Source: Azolla caroliniana
Lineage: Eukaryota; Polypodiophyta
NCBI GenBank assembly: GCA_043228905.1
Contig: JBHGNT010000012.1
Location: 10,354,001-10,418,000 of the forward strand
Reading direction: 5' to 3'
Length of the DNA: 64,000 nt
The number at the start of each line of letters is the position of its first letter. Position 1 is the first letter of the stretch. Below are positions 46,575-57,166 of this stretch, piece after piece. The notes below the pieces were generated by a model. It was not told the DNA's origin, ran no database searches, and was given only the letters and a program-made list of their open reading frames with translations. The position numbers and the translations under genes are program-made.

Positions 46575-46645
<71 letters not shown>

Positions 46646-46935
46646 AGAAAGATATGTATTATATGAAGAGAATATACAATGGTGGCTAAAAGGCTTAAGA
46701 CTGGCGTTGAACCAATTTGGTTCAACATAATGCCTAGTGCCCTCTTTTATAGTGTTTTCAGGAGTAATCCTGAAGCTTCTAGAATGTTCCAGAGAAATCT
46801 AGAATATACACTAATTTCCTATAATAAAATGTAAATGAAAATAATATTCTACGTATTACAATAGATGGTCTAATGGTCAAGAGCTCGACCCATATAACCT
46901 AAGGTCATGGGTTCGAGTCTTGCCATATCATGACA
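46470..46935 (-). mobile_element. Chromovirus A 5' LTR
   Basis: Plus-strand TGTCAGGAACAA to CATGACA. It has a GA microsatellite at 46579-46640, TATA at 46744-46751 on the minus strand, the TTGAACCAATTTGGTTCAA palindrome at 46707-46725 and an antisense tRNA-like module (A box 46866-46876, B box 46909-46920). Confidence 0.95.
46866..46920 (+). other. tRNA-like A/B-box module in the chromovirus A LTR
   Basis: TGGTCTAATGGTCAAGAGC (A-box region) and GGTCATGGGTTCGAGTCT (variable loop plus B box). The part from CCATATAACC to the B box looks like an elongator tRNA-Met, including a CAT at the anticodon position; this identity is an impression. No acceptor stem forms. Copies recur at 547-600, 41599-41653 and, inverted, 59696-59750. 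Confidence 0.6.
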
Positions 46936-49558
46936 GTCGGTGGAATATCTCAAACTCATATTCCTGTAATAATAGCGTCTATCGGGCCAGCTTACCCGTG
47001 AGTGATGCTTTCGAGACCAAGTAAAGTAGTGCCGAATGATCTACATGAAAGGAAAATTTCCTCCCCAACAGATAGTGTCAAAACTTGGTGACGCTATAGA
47101 TCATGCCCAAGGCCTCTCTTTCCGTCGTAGAGTAATTCCGTTCCACCTGGGACAGCTTATGACTGGCATAATACACGGGCCGGTACCACTTGGGTTCGGT
47201 AAGCTGCATTAATGCACTCCGTATTGCTATGTCGGACGCGTCTACGAATACGTGGAATTCGTTAGACCAATCCGGAGGTTGCACCACCGGTGCTTGTGAT
47301 AGTAGTACTTTTAATGCCCAGTAAGCCTTCTCTTTTGTGTCCGTCCATTGAAACGGTGTCCGTTGCACCGCGCCATGCAATGGTGTGGCCAGGTCTGCTA
47401 GATACTGGAGCATCCTGCTATGCCATCAGATTTGTCCTAGGAACCGACTCAATGCTTTCGCCGTGGTGGGTGCCAGTGCCTCCAAAATTTCTTTGACCTT
47501 GTCCGGGTCTACTGCAATACCGTCCTTGCTAACGATGTGGCCTAGTAATGCCCCGCTTGACACACCGAACACGCATGTTTCCGGGTTAAGGCTTAACCGG
47601 TAAACCCTACATTTCTCAAGACATAGTCGAAGGTATTGGAGGTGTTCCCCTTCCTGGCTGTACATGGCGAAGTCGTCTAAGAACACCTACATGAATGTTG
47701 AAATAAATTCTCCGAAAATCTCCATGATGATTCGTTGAAAGGTTTCCGGCGCCATTTTAGGTCCGAACATCATGACTATGGCGACAAATACTCCACATTC
47801 GGTAACAAAAGCGGTTTTCTCCTGGTCGTCAGGGTGCATCCGGATCTGATTGTAGCCGCTAAACCCATCTAGGAAACTTTACACTTCGTGACCGGCTACC
47901 GCATCCAGGACTCCATCCGTAAACGGAAGTGGGAATGCGTCGGTCACCGTTGCCGCATTCAACTTCCGATAGTCGACACATACCCGGATTTTTCCGTTCT
48001 TTTTCAGTACGACGACTATCGGACTTAGCCACGTTGCCTTCTTGACCGATCGGATGAACCCTACCCGTAACAATTTGTCGATTTCATCCTTTACTTTTGC
48101 TGCATAGTTAGGGTTCATCCGGTAGCGCCGTTATGCCACCAGCTTGGCGTCCTTACTAAGATGTATCTGGTGTTGATACAACTAAGGGTCTAGCCCCCGC
48201 ATGTCCTCATAAGAGCACGTGAACACGTCCCAGAACTCCTTTAATAAGTTGATTGTTTCCGTCTTCCTTTCGGGAGTCATTTCTTTGGCGATGTGAGCCG
48301 GTCTCGCGTCTTTTGCGGTGCCGAGGTTTACCTCTTCTAGTTGAGAGGCTTTTACGCATTGAGATACTGCCAATTCCTTCTCCAATGCTCCCTACGCTTG
48401 GCGTAACTCTCTGATGGCCTCCTTATCCGGTTCTTCACCGGCCTCCTCCGGTATGATGTATGGTGCCACTGCTTCGGCGACATCGACTTCAAATAAGGGT
48501 ACAAATTTTGGATTCTCCTGTAAGTACTAATTGACCTCCTCATCAGCCAATCCTTCAAGCATGTTGACACATTCCGCATACAACGGTGTCAGCTCCTTTC
48601 CGGTACTTGAACGTGGTTGTGTAGGTACCCGTACTTTCGCTTTGCCGCGCTAAAAAGTGATTATGTTTTTCCGCCAGTTTTTCTTGATGTGCGTTGTTTT
48701 CAACCATGGCCGGCCCAACAATAGTGGGTATGCTCCTTGTGCATTGAGCTGGAGGACTACTGCCGAAATGCGGAATGTGTGACCTCCGATAGTCACTTCT
48801 AAATCTCATATCAATCCGGTAGGCCATCCAGAGCCAAAATGGGCATGGCTCCCAGTCCTGGATTCCTAGGGTATTACAAGTTCGGAGGCTAATCACATTC
48901 ACGTTGGATCCTCTATCTATAATCGTTCCAGGTAGCTCTTGTCCCTTGACGATGGTTGTGATAGCCGGACTGATTGTTTCCACTACCGTCGGTCCTTCCT
49001 CCGGATTAGAAAAGAATGTCGGAGCCGATGTCGTGCCGACCGCAGCCATTCATGTCTTCAGTCCTTCTGTAAACCGAGGTACTAACTGCAATAGCCTACC
49101 TAATGGCAGGGTGATTTGGCATTCTTGCAACGCTTGCCATGTTGGGTTTTCTGCTTGGCCATTGCCAGTTGTCTCCTCTAGGTTCTCCTTTTGTTGTTCC
49201 AGTTTGGCCACATTCTGCTCGTTTGCCTTTTTCACCCATTCGGTGGCCTGCTTTCGGATGGCTTCTTGGGTTTCCCACTCCGTTGCTTTTCCTTTTGCCC
49301 TCATGGACACTTCTTGTCTGTCCACTACCACCATTTTCGCCGGACATTGGTTACTGTAGTGTCCCTCTTGTCGGCAATAGTAACAGTATGTCTTCCGGCT
49401 GTTGCTGGATTCTGCTTTCGCCCCGGCACCCAGTTGAGGTCTTGTGGTAAGTGCTTGGCCTTGGTCCGGTTGGTTGCTTGATGTACCCTGTTCCGGCTCC
49501 CGTTGATGACCCCTTTTTTTATTGAAATGTCGTTTTTTGTTGAACTGCTTTTTGTTGA
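46936..49558 (-). pseudogene. Tat-like gypsy gag end, protease, RT and RNase H
   Basis: Minus-strand order: CCHC zinc knuckle CYYCRQEGHYSNQC (about 49395-49350), a charged helical linker, a protease-like site TIIDRGSNVNVIS, a pre-RT linker (ETINLLKEFWDVF), RT with IRVCVDYRKLNAATVTDAFP and catalytic VFLDDFAMYS (about 47680), and RNase H with VFVDASDIAI and SQVERNYSTTEREAL. About nine premature stops interrupt it, most explained by one C-to-T change (TGG, CAG or CGA to a stop). The RT wording and the absence of a chromodomain suggest the non-chromovirus Athila/Tat branch. The 5' part of gag and the 5' LTR are missing where it meets the plus-strand chromovirus at about 49558. Confidence 0.88.
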
Positions 49559-50341
49559 ACCCTCCAATACCACTAAAGAGGAGTCCACCGTTTAACTTCT
49601 AGAGAAGTATAGTCATTATGCTAATGTGTTCGATAAAGTACAAGCCAATACGCTTCCTCACCATCGACCGTATGATTGCCCCATCGATTTACAACCAGGA
49701 AAAGAGCCACCATGGGGACCGATCTACAATTTGTCACCAACCAAGCTAGAAGTCCTTCGAGCCTATATAGAGGAGAATTTGGCAAATGGTTCCATTTGAC
49801 ATTCGAAATCTCTAGCCGGCACACCCATTTTCTTCGTCAAGAAAAAGGATGGAACACTTCGTCTCGTCGTAGATTACTGTGGCTTGAATAAGGTCACCAT
49901 CAGGAATAGGTATGCACTTCCCCTTATCTCAAGTCTTTTAGAACGGATCAATGGTGCAAGATTCTTCACAAAGATTGACTTACGAGGATCATATAACCTC
50001 GTAAAGATCCGACTAGGAGATGAATGGAAGACCGCGTTTCGCACCAGATATGGGCACTTCGAGTATACGGTCATGCCCTTCGGCCTCACTAATGCGCCAG
50101 TAGTCTTCCAACACATGGTAAATAATATATTCTGAGATCTCTTGGATGTTTTTTTTATCATCTATTGGATGATGTACTGGTTTATTCGAAGACCCAAGAT
50201 GAGCATGATTCTGTACTGTTAGTACTAAAACGACTTTGAGAACATGGTCTTTATGCAAAGCTGGAAAAATGTAGTTTCGGGTGCAACCATGTAGAATTTT
50301 TGGGCTATGTCATTTCCTCAGAAGGCATCTCCATGGATCTA
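49559..50341 (+). pseudogene. Chromovirus A copy 3: pre-RT and RT
   Basis: Plus-strand sequence collinear with 44690-43910 of the minus-strand copy. It covers the linker with STTKEEST-like residues, [46 protein letters not shown] and [12 protein letters not shown]. The YLDD box is disturbed by indels near 50145-50180. The 5' end (LTR, gag, protease) is absent; the break coincides with the inverted junction to the Tat-like gypsy. The copia at 50342 interrupts it. Confidence 0.9.
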
Positions 50342-50758
50342 TGTAAAAGAATAGCGTGCAGAAGAAATAGAAAACCGAACACAGAAATGCGGGTTTAATG
50401 GAGAGCTTAGAATATACACAGTACGTGGGAGAGACACAGAGAGAGAGAGCACACAGAAAACTCAATTCAAAATAATACTCAATCTGTACATCGTATGTGT
50501 TCAGTGGACACTTTTATACAAGTCCATATAGACTGACAAAAGTACGGTGTACTTCAATGCTCACACAAGCATCTGACATTAACTATGAGACATTAACTAC
50601 CTAGTAGTCTAGGCTGCCACTATGCTTCCAGTTATTGATGGATCCGGCTAACCAGCTCCCCAGCTCACCGGCTCACCGATCCGGCTCATCCTTCCAGATG
50701 TTGATCCGGCTCAGGCTTATTCAGCCGATCCGGATCCGGTTGAACTTGCCTCTCAACA
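50342..50758 (-). mobile_element. Copia 3' LTR
   Basis: Plus-strand TGTAAAAGAATA to CTCTCAACA, next to the polypurine tract. It contains several CCGGCTCA/CCGGATC blocks (50645-50745) near the U3 start, also present in the 5' LTR at 55745-55860. Confidence 0.93.
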
Positions 50759-51070
50759 CTCCCCCTCAAGCTCAACTTGAGGTCGGATCGTAGTGTCAAT
50801 CTCCATGGCAGCCGGTCCTTCCACCCGGCTCCTTCTGGCGTCACTCTGCCTCGCTCGCGCTCCTCATCCGGTCCGGTCCTGTTTGCCACGATCCTTCTGT
50901 ATCTGCGCACCTCAACCTCTTCAGTCAATTTGTCTGCTCAACAGGCCCAAATCAGCTCCCTCGTTGTGAATTCGGCGCTTGTCGATTCCCCGATTCCTTT
51001 GTGTTGGCGTCGACTTTTGCTGCCTTCTTGTCCTTTTGGCCTTGAATTGCTCCGGTTCTACCGAATCCGT

Positions 51071-53480
51071 CTATTGAACTGAATCGACTGTCTCCGATTC
51101 GTTCCAGCTCTTGTCCGCATCGGTCGCTCCCGATTCTTCTTTCGGTTCCAGGGCCTTCACCACATCAGACCATGTCCGGGTCTTGGCCTTCTTCTTTCGG
51201 TCGGCTCTGTCCTTATTGACTCTGTCACCGCTGCCCCTTGTTCCGACTTGTTTGGATGTGTCAACTTCCTTTGTCGACTCAACTCCTTTCTTCTTCTTGT
51301 CTCTCCCTCTGTCGGTTCTTCCCTCACCGGCGCAATCGGCAATTTCTTTGCCTTTGCCCGTTCCGGTGTGTTTGCCCGTTCTCCCCCTCAAGTGTGGCAC
51401 GTCGAGATGCTGAACACCAAGCATTTCGGTGAAGTGTTGCAACTTGTCCGATCCGAGCAGTTTGGTGAAGATGTCAGCAACATGTTGATCCGTATGAACA
51501 TACCGAAGTTCAACTTCACCGCTCAGGACACGCTCATTCACAAAGTGGTAGTGCACTTCTATGTGTTTTGTGTGAGTGTGGAATACGGGGTTCTTGGCGA
51601 GCTACATGCTGCTTATGTTGTCACAATAGATCAGGATCAGGATCGGCACCTCGATCCGCAGGTCTTGCAGTAGTCGCCGAAGCCAAATGGCTTCACAGGT
51701 GGCAACAGTAGCGCCCCGGTATTTAGCCCCAGTGCTCAAAAGGGTAATTGTTGGCTGCTTTTTGTTGCTCCACGCAACAACCGCGCTACCAAGGGAAAAC
51801 ATATAGCTAGAAGTGAATCAACAATCCGATGCATCGTCGGCCCAGTCACCATCAGTGTATCCAACTAGCTCTTCGGTTATACCATGCTGGTATAACAGTC
51901 CCCGTTCCTTCGTGTTGCTCACATATCGCAAAATTCAATGTGCACACAAAAGGTGCTCCACGGTCGGCTTCTGCATATATTGGTTGATCACACCGACCGG
52001 ATAACTGATGTCAAGTCGGGTGATTGTCAAATATATAAGGCTTCGGACGATTTGTCGAAACCGCTTCTCATCGCAGACCGGTTTAGAGTCGGGACGAAGC
52101 TTCTGGTTCCGGTCCAGGGGTGTGGAGATTGGTCGGCATTCCGTCATGCCGAACTTGTACAACATATTCAACACATAGTGTCTTTGTGAGAGCAATATGT
52201 TGTCGGTGGTTTGGATCACCTCGATCCCAAGAAAATAGTGAAGGTCCCCCAGGTCCTTCATCTCAAATGCGTCCGATAGTTGGGACTTGACTCGGCTGAT
52301 TTCATTGAGTCCGGGTCTGGTGATGACTAGATCATCAACATACAACAAGATGCAAACCGGACCGTCCGGACCTTGCCGGATGAACAACGAAGAGTCAAAC
52401 TTGGAGGTCGCAAACCCCATCTTACGCAATCGGTGCGTGATCTTCGCATTCCAAGCTCGGGGGGCTTGCTTCAGGCCATAAAGTGACTTCTTCTGCCGGC
52501 ATACCGCCGACTTGTTCATCCCTGACTGGAAACCGGGGGGTTGGGTCATAAAGACCTCTTCTTCAAGATCGCCTTGAAGAAATGCATTCTTCACGTCCAT
52601 CTGGTGAAGATGCCACCCCCTTGCCGTAGCAACTGCCAACACCACACGAATCGTAGTCATCTTCGCTACCGGAGTGAAGGTCTTGTCATAGTCCATTCCG
52701 TGGGTCTACGCGTATCCCTTCGCCACTAACCGGGCCTCATACCGGTTAACCGAACCATTGGCACTGTACTTTACATTGTACACCCACTTACATCCGATCG
52801 GTTTACAGTGTCAAGGAGTGTCAATTAGGTCCCATGTGTCATTGGCATCAAGTGCCCGCATTTCATCCTCCATAGCGGCATGCCAATTTGCGTCCCTTGC
52901 CGCTTTTGCGTAGCTCTCCGGCTCACGCACTTCCGCCACCTTGGTCATGTATGCATAGTGATGCGCCATGTACTCATTGTACCCATACCGCTTCACAGGG
53001 TTCTTCTGGCGGGAAGACCAGCGTAACTTATCGTTACCCGGTTTGAGGCCCTTCTTGGCTGGTTCGGACTTCATTCTCGAAGATCCACCTTCATCCTTTC
53101 TGACGTTGGATTCGCTCCGATCCGACTCAATGTTGTCGGTTTCGTATTCTGGCATCTTCTTCTTCCCCTTCTCTTTGCGCGTGAAACTTCTCCTCAGTTC
53201 CTTGCGCGGGGAGAGCACGGCAGAGTCTCCATTACTCGTCGGTTCCTCATCCGACTAGTCATCCCAACTTAGCCGCTCATTCGGTCCACTTAACTGAAAT
53301 GAGATCGGAATCTCTTCTCGAGTGCCGAGGTCCTCATCTTCTATCTGGACCGGTTCAGGCTCACAAGCCTCATCCTCCGGTATCGGGTCGGGGTCGGAAG
53401 TCGAAGCCAGTAAGGCATACCATGATGTCGTCTCATCAAACTCAACATCTCGGCTAACTCGGACCTGCTTCGTCAGGGAT
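51071..53480 (-). pseudogene. Copia pol 3' part: post-integrase linker, RT, RNase H and a basic tail
   Basis: Minus-strand frames carry a charged linker (RKEKGKKKMPEYE), YNEYMAHHYAYMTKVAEV, and RT with NAFLQGDLEEEVFM, SLYGLKQAPRAWN and the catalytic LLYVDDLVIT (about 52350-52320). RNase H follows with TVATCEAIWLRRLLQDL, IYCDNISSM and HVADIFTKLL. After the usual end (LGVQHLDVP) the frame runs on for about 110 more codons as a Lys/Arg/Glu-rich tail ending at 51071. Stops occur near 52808, 52709, 51932 and 51600. Confidence 0.9.
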
Positions 53481-55358
53481 TATAACACTTATACCCCTTT
53501 TGCTCATGCGAGTAACCGACAAGGATGCATTTCTCCGACTGTTGAATTGGCCAGAAAAATATTCTTTTCCGCCATCCGACCGCAAGTACTTGATCTTCCT
53601 CTCCGTTTCCCGTTCAACCAGGCTTTGCAGGTTCTGGAAACACTCGAAGACTTCGCTCTTCCGCTCAATGAGGTAGATCCATGTGTGCCGGCTGTAGTCG
53701 TCGATGAAGGAGACGAAATATTGACTCCCACCAACACTAACGTTCTGTGCCAGTTCCCATACATCCAAATGAATAAGGTCGAGCTTGTTACGACTACGGT
53801 TTCGTTCGGTGGGGAATGGAAGCCGGTGTTGCTTCCCGACTTGGCAGGCTTCACATATTTGGGCCTTCCGGTCACTGAACTTCGGCAAACCTATCAGGTC
53901 TTGAAGCCTCTGGTAATTGATGTGGCCGATCTGCTTGTGCAAGAGATCAATATCCGATTCAATCTTCTGTCTTGTGGCGAACAAAGCGGTGCCGATGTCA
54001 TTGGTGTCGAGGATAAACATCTGCCTTTCCCTGCGCCCTTGCACAATAATCTGGCCCTCATCCTCGATGAAGCACCCAAGGTGCGTAAACCGCACATGCA
54101 TCCCCTGGTCAACGATCTGACCAACTAACACCTGGTTCTTCATGATAGTCGGAATGTGTAATACATTCATCAACTTCCCCTTCTGTCTAACGTGGCTCAA
54201 AGGAACTTCTCCGATATGCACGATTGGGTGAGGAGTGTCGTCTCTGGTTTCGACGACTCCCGGTTGTTCCGGTTTCTCCAAGAAAGAGAACCACTCTTTG
54301 TGGCTCGTTATGTGATTTGACGCACCGGAATCAACGTACCACACTTCCTTCGATTCGGAAGTGTTCTTCTTCATCAAGTTAGCCTCATGTTTCATCACCA
54401 AGGCTGGCCCTTTATCAGCTATTCCAGTTTTGGATCCTCCCGATCCTTCTCCATAGTGAGAATAATGCCAGTTCTCTTTGTCGGTTTTTCCGGATCCGGA
54501 TTTGTCCGAATCGGCGCGCTTCTTCCAGTACTCGCTTTCTCTGTGGCCATTTTTACCACAGTACCAACATTCCGTGTCGTCCTTTGCTTGCCGGCCGCCG
54601 GCGCCACCTTGACTCCCCCTGCTTGTGGAGGGTCCGGAACTGCTATTGGCACGTTCTTTGTGTCTTCGTTCCTGCTCTTGCCGGCTACTACCATTGCGAG
54701 TTGGCCTGCCTCGACCACCACGCCCACGGGGCCGATCCGCCTCCGTGTACAGCATCCAGCTGTCGGTGGGTGCACTTGTTGAGGAACCCGCGTGGTTCTC
54801 CTCTATAAGGAGCACCGACTATAGGTCGAAAAAAGACGGCGTATTCTCCCGTGTGCACACAGCAGTTCGGAATGCTCCGAACTTATACGCTAGTTCCCCG
54901 AGATAGATCTGCACCATCTCACCTTCCTCGATGTTCACATCGAGGGAGGCTAAGGAGTCACATATCTCTTTGATCTTCGACGTGTAATCAGCCACCGACA
55001 AGTCGCGTTGTCGTAGGTTGCTCAGCTCGTGTAGGAGTTGAAGCTTCCAAGTTGTAGTGCTTGCGGCAAAAATTTTCTTCAAGTTTCCCCAAGCATCTTT
55101 CGGCGTTTTTGCATCCCGAATGTAGCTTAGGAGTTGTTCGCCCACACCAAACGCGAAACAGTATAGTACTCTGCTCGCCAACTGTTCCCACATCGAGAAA
55201 TCTCTATGTGTCGATTCGGGTGTTGTGTCATTTGCTCCGTCGACATAGCTCTAGTAACCGTGCCCAAGCAGGTGCTAGTGCATCTTGTAGGACGAAGATG
55301 CATAGTTGTTTCTGTCGAGCTTCTCCGTCGGAAGCGAGCTAGCCATGCCTCTATCCAT
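53481..55358 (-). pseudogene. Copia gag, protease and integrase 5' part
   Basis: Starts at the ATG at 55358 (MDRGMASS). Gag has LLSYIRDAKTPKDAWGNLKKI and LSVADYTSKIKEICDSL, then the knuckle CWYCGKNGHRESEYW with Tyr for the last Cys, protease YVDSGASNHIT, pre-integrase LLHKQIGHINYQRL, the zinc finger CEACQVGKQHRL, and the integrase core with FVSFIDDYSRHTW and LRSDGGKEYFSGQF. It is then abruptly joined to the post-integrase EKCILVGYSHEQKGYKCYNP region near 53480-53530, losing the catalytic Glu. Stops are visible at 54816-54818 and near the start of gag; otherwise it is open for 453 codons (53454-54815). Confidence 0.9.
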
Positions 55359-55430
55359 CGGTTTTTACCTGTTCTTCTTGGTTGGTTTTCTTTTCAAGCT
55401 ATGTTGGTTGCAGAGGTTCTCAACCCTTGC

Positions 55431-55442
55431 ACTCTGATACCA
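55431..55442 (-). promoter_or_regulatory. Primer binding site, initiator Met tRNA type
   Basis: TGGTATCAGAGT on the minus strand, adjacent to the 5' LTR. It has one change at the distal base compared with the other copies. Confidence 0.88.
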
Positions 55443-55875
55443 TGTAAAAGAATAGTGTGCATAAGCAATAGAAAACCGAACACAGAAACGTAGGTTTAAT
55501 GGAGAGCTTAGAATATACACAGTACGCGGGAGATTCAGAGAGAGAGAGCGCACACAGAAAACTCAATTCAAAATTATACTCAATTTGTACATCGTATGTG
55601 TTCAATGAACACTTTTATACAAGTCCATATGGACTAACTAAAGTATGGTGTACTTCAATGCTCACACAAGCATCTGACACTAACTATGAGACATTAACTA
55701 CCTAATAGTCTAGGTTGCCACTAGGCTTCCGGTTACTGATGGATCCGGCTAACTGGCTCCCCAGCTCACCGACTCAATTGCTCACCAGCTCACCGATCCG
55801 GCTCATCCTTTCGGATGCCAATCCGGCTCAAGCTTATTCAGCCGATCCGGATCCAGTTGAGCTTGCTGCTCAACA
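55443..55875 (-). mobile_element. Copia 5' LTR
   Basis: Plus-strand TGTAAAAGAATAGTGTGC to GCTGCTCAACA. It is very similar to the 3' LTR, with indels in the CCGGCTCACC block. Confidence 0.93.
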
Positions 55876-55880
55876 ATCTA

Positions 55881-57166
55881 GCTAAGGTCAAAATGGTGTT
55901 AGAGTGGCAGACACCGCGTTCCTTGCGAGATGTGCAATGCTTTTTAGGCTTTGCCAATTTCTACCACAAGTTTATATAGGATTACTCAAAGCTTGTTCTA
56001 CCTCTCACACAACTTACGAGGAAGGGACAATCGTTCATTTGGTCCGAAGAAGTAGACATGGATTTTGAGAGTCTTAAGAAGGCATTTACATCAGCTCCTA
56101 TCTAGCTCATGTTGATCCGGAAAAACCATTCACCATTGAAGCAGACGCGTCTTATTTCGCCTTTGGTAGCATTTTGTCACAACAAGGCCATGATGAAAAG
56201 CTACATCCTGTGGCTTTCCACTCACGCAAGTTTGACGCCGCCGAAATAAACTATGAAATTCATGATAAGTAGCTATTAGCAATAGTGGACTCTTTTACGT
56301 AATGCTCGCATTTTCTAGAGGGATCTTCTCATCACGTCACCGTATTTGATCACAAAAACCTTGCCTACTTTAAGAATGCTCGTGTGTTAAATCAACGTCA
56401 AGCTCGGTGGGCCCAATTCCTCACTCGTTTCGACTTCAAAATTACATATTTTCCGGGGAAGCAACAATGGAAGGCAAATGCATTATCACGGTGCTCGTAT
56501 CTAGCACCGCGTCCTGGCGAGCGAGCTTTCGATAACCAAAAGCAAGTAATCTTGGAACCTGCACGACTACAAGCAACACGGGTCTTCAATATGCCCTTGG
56601 ATTCACACGTTATTGATACCATACGTGAGGACTTAAAGACAGATGTTTTCGCCCAAGCCAATCTAGCACAAATTGATCCCTCTCGAGCATCTTGTTCACA
56701 ATCGCAACAACCAGGCACGGACTACCGACAATTCAAATGTCATGATAGATTACTATTCTTTAAGAAACTCTTGTATGTTCCTAATGGTTCTTGTCACCTT
56801 CGACTAGTCCAAAATTATCATGACACATATATAACTGGGCATTTTGGTAGTACTAAAACATTAGATTTAGTACAACGATCATTCTGGTGCTCCCATATGC
56901 GACAATTTGTCGAAGATTTTGTTCAGACTTGTGATACATGTTGCAGAGAAAAAATGGCAAGGCATCATCCATATGGTTTATTAGAACCATTACCAATTCC
57001 AAGCAAGTTGTGGCAATCCATTACTCTAGATTTCATCACAGATCTTCCGGTCTCTAAGGGATTCGATGTGATCCTAACAGTAGTAGATCAATATACGAAG
57101 ATGGCCCATTTCCTGCCATGTACTAAGGAAATCTCCAGTGAAGAAACCGCCGAAATTGTCATGCGT
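55881..57166 (+). pseudogene. Chromovirus A copy 3: RT end, RNase H and integrase start
   Basis: Resumes copy 3 after the copia (GCTAAGGTCAAAATGGTG is continuous with the sequence before it). RT connection ([12 protein letters not shown]), RNase H ([15 protein letters not shown], with stops near 56104, 56270 and 56300), then an open frame of 272 codons (56384-57202). The frame holds the H2C2 finger (CHDTYITGHFGSTKT, CDTCCREKMARHHPYGLL) and the integrase start LDFITDLPVSKGFD. It is cut at 57166 by the 1.3 kb insertion. Confidence 0.92.

Larger units (their letters stand above)
41227..46935 (-). mobile_element. Chromovirus A, nearly complete element
   Basis: 5709 bp with LTRs of 442 and 466 bp, TGTCA/TGACA termini and a perfect 5-bp target duplication GTCGG (41222-41226 and 46936-46940). 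It carries gag, then pol in the -1 frame with protease, RT, RNase H, integrase and chromodomain. It inserted into the RNase H-integrase linker of the Tat-like gypsy. The two LTRs differ at roughly ten sites plus microsatellite length, so it is among the younger insertions here. Only three premature stops are evident. Chromodomain elements usually target heterochromatin. Confidence 0.97.
50342..55875 (-). mobile_element. Full-length copia element
   Basis: 5534 bp with LTRs at 50342-50758 and 55443-55875, a tRNA-Met primer site at 55431-55442, a polypurine tract (TTGAGGGGGAG on the minus strand) at 50759-50769 and a perfect 5-bp target duplication ATCTA (50337-50341 and 55876-55880). It inserted into chromovirus A copy 3. 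The single gag-pol gene is broken by several stops and an integrase deletion. It is the reference copy for the family that includes the pieces at 616-1398, 11257-11949, 18012-29985 and 34147-35285. Confidence 0.97.

Noticed and set aside
46866-46935. A genuine tRNA gene, elongator Met type
   Set aside because: A and B boxes and an anticodon-like CAT are present, but no acceptor stem forms, the T stem is imperfect and the module recurs inside LTRs. I report it as a tRNA-like module only.
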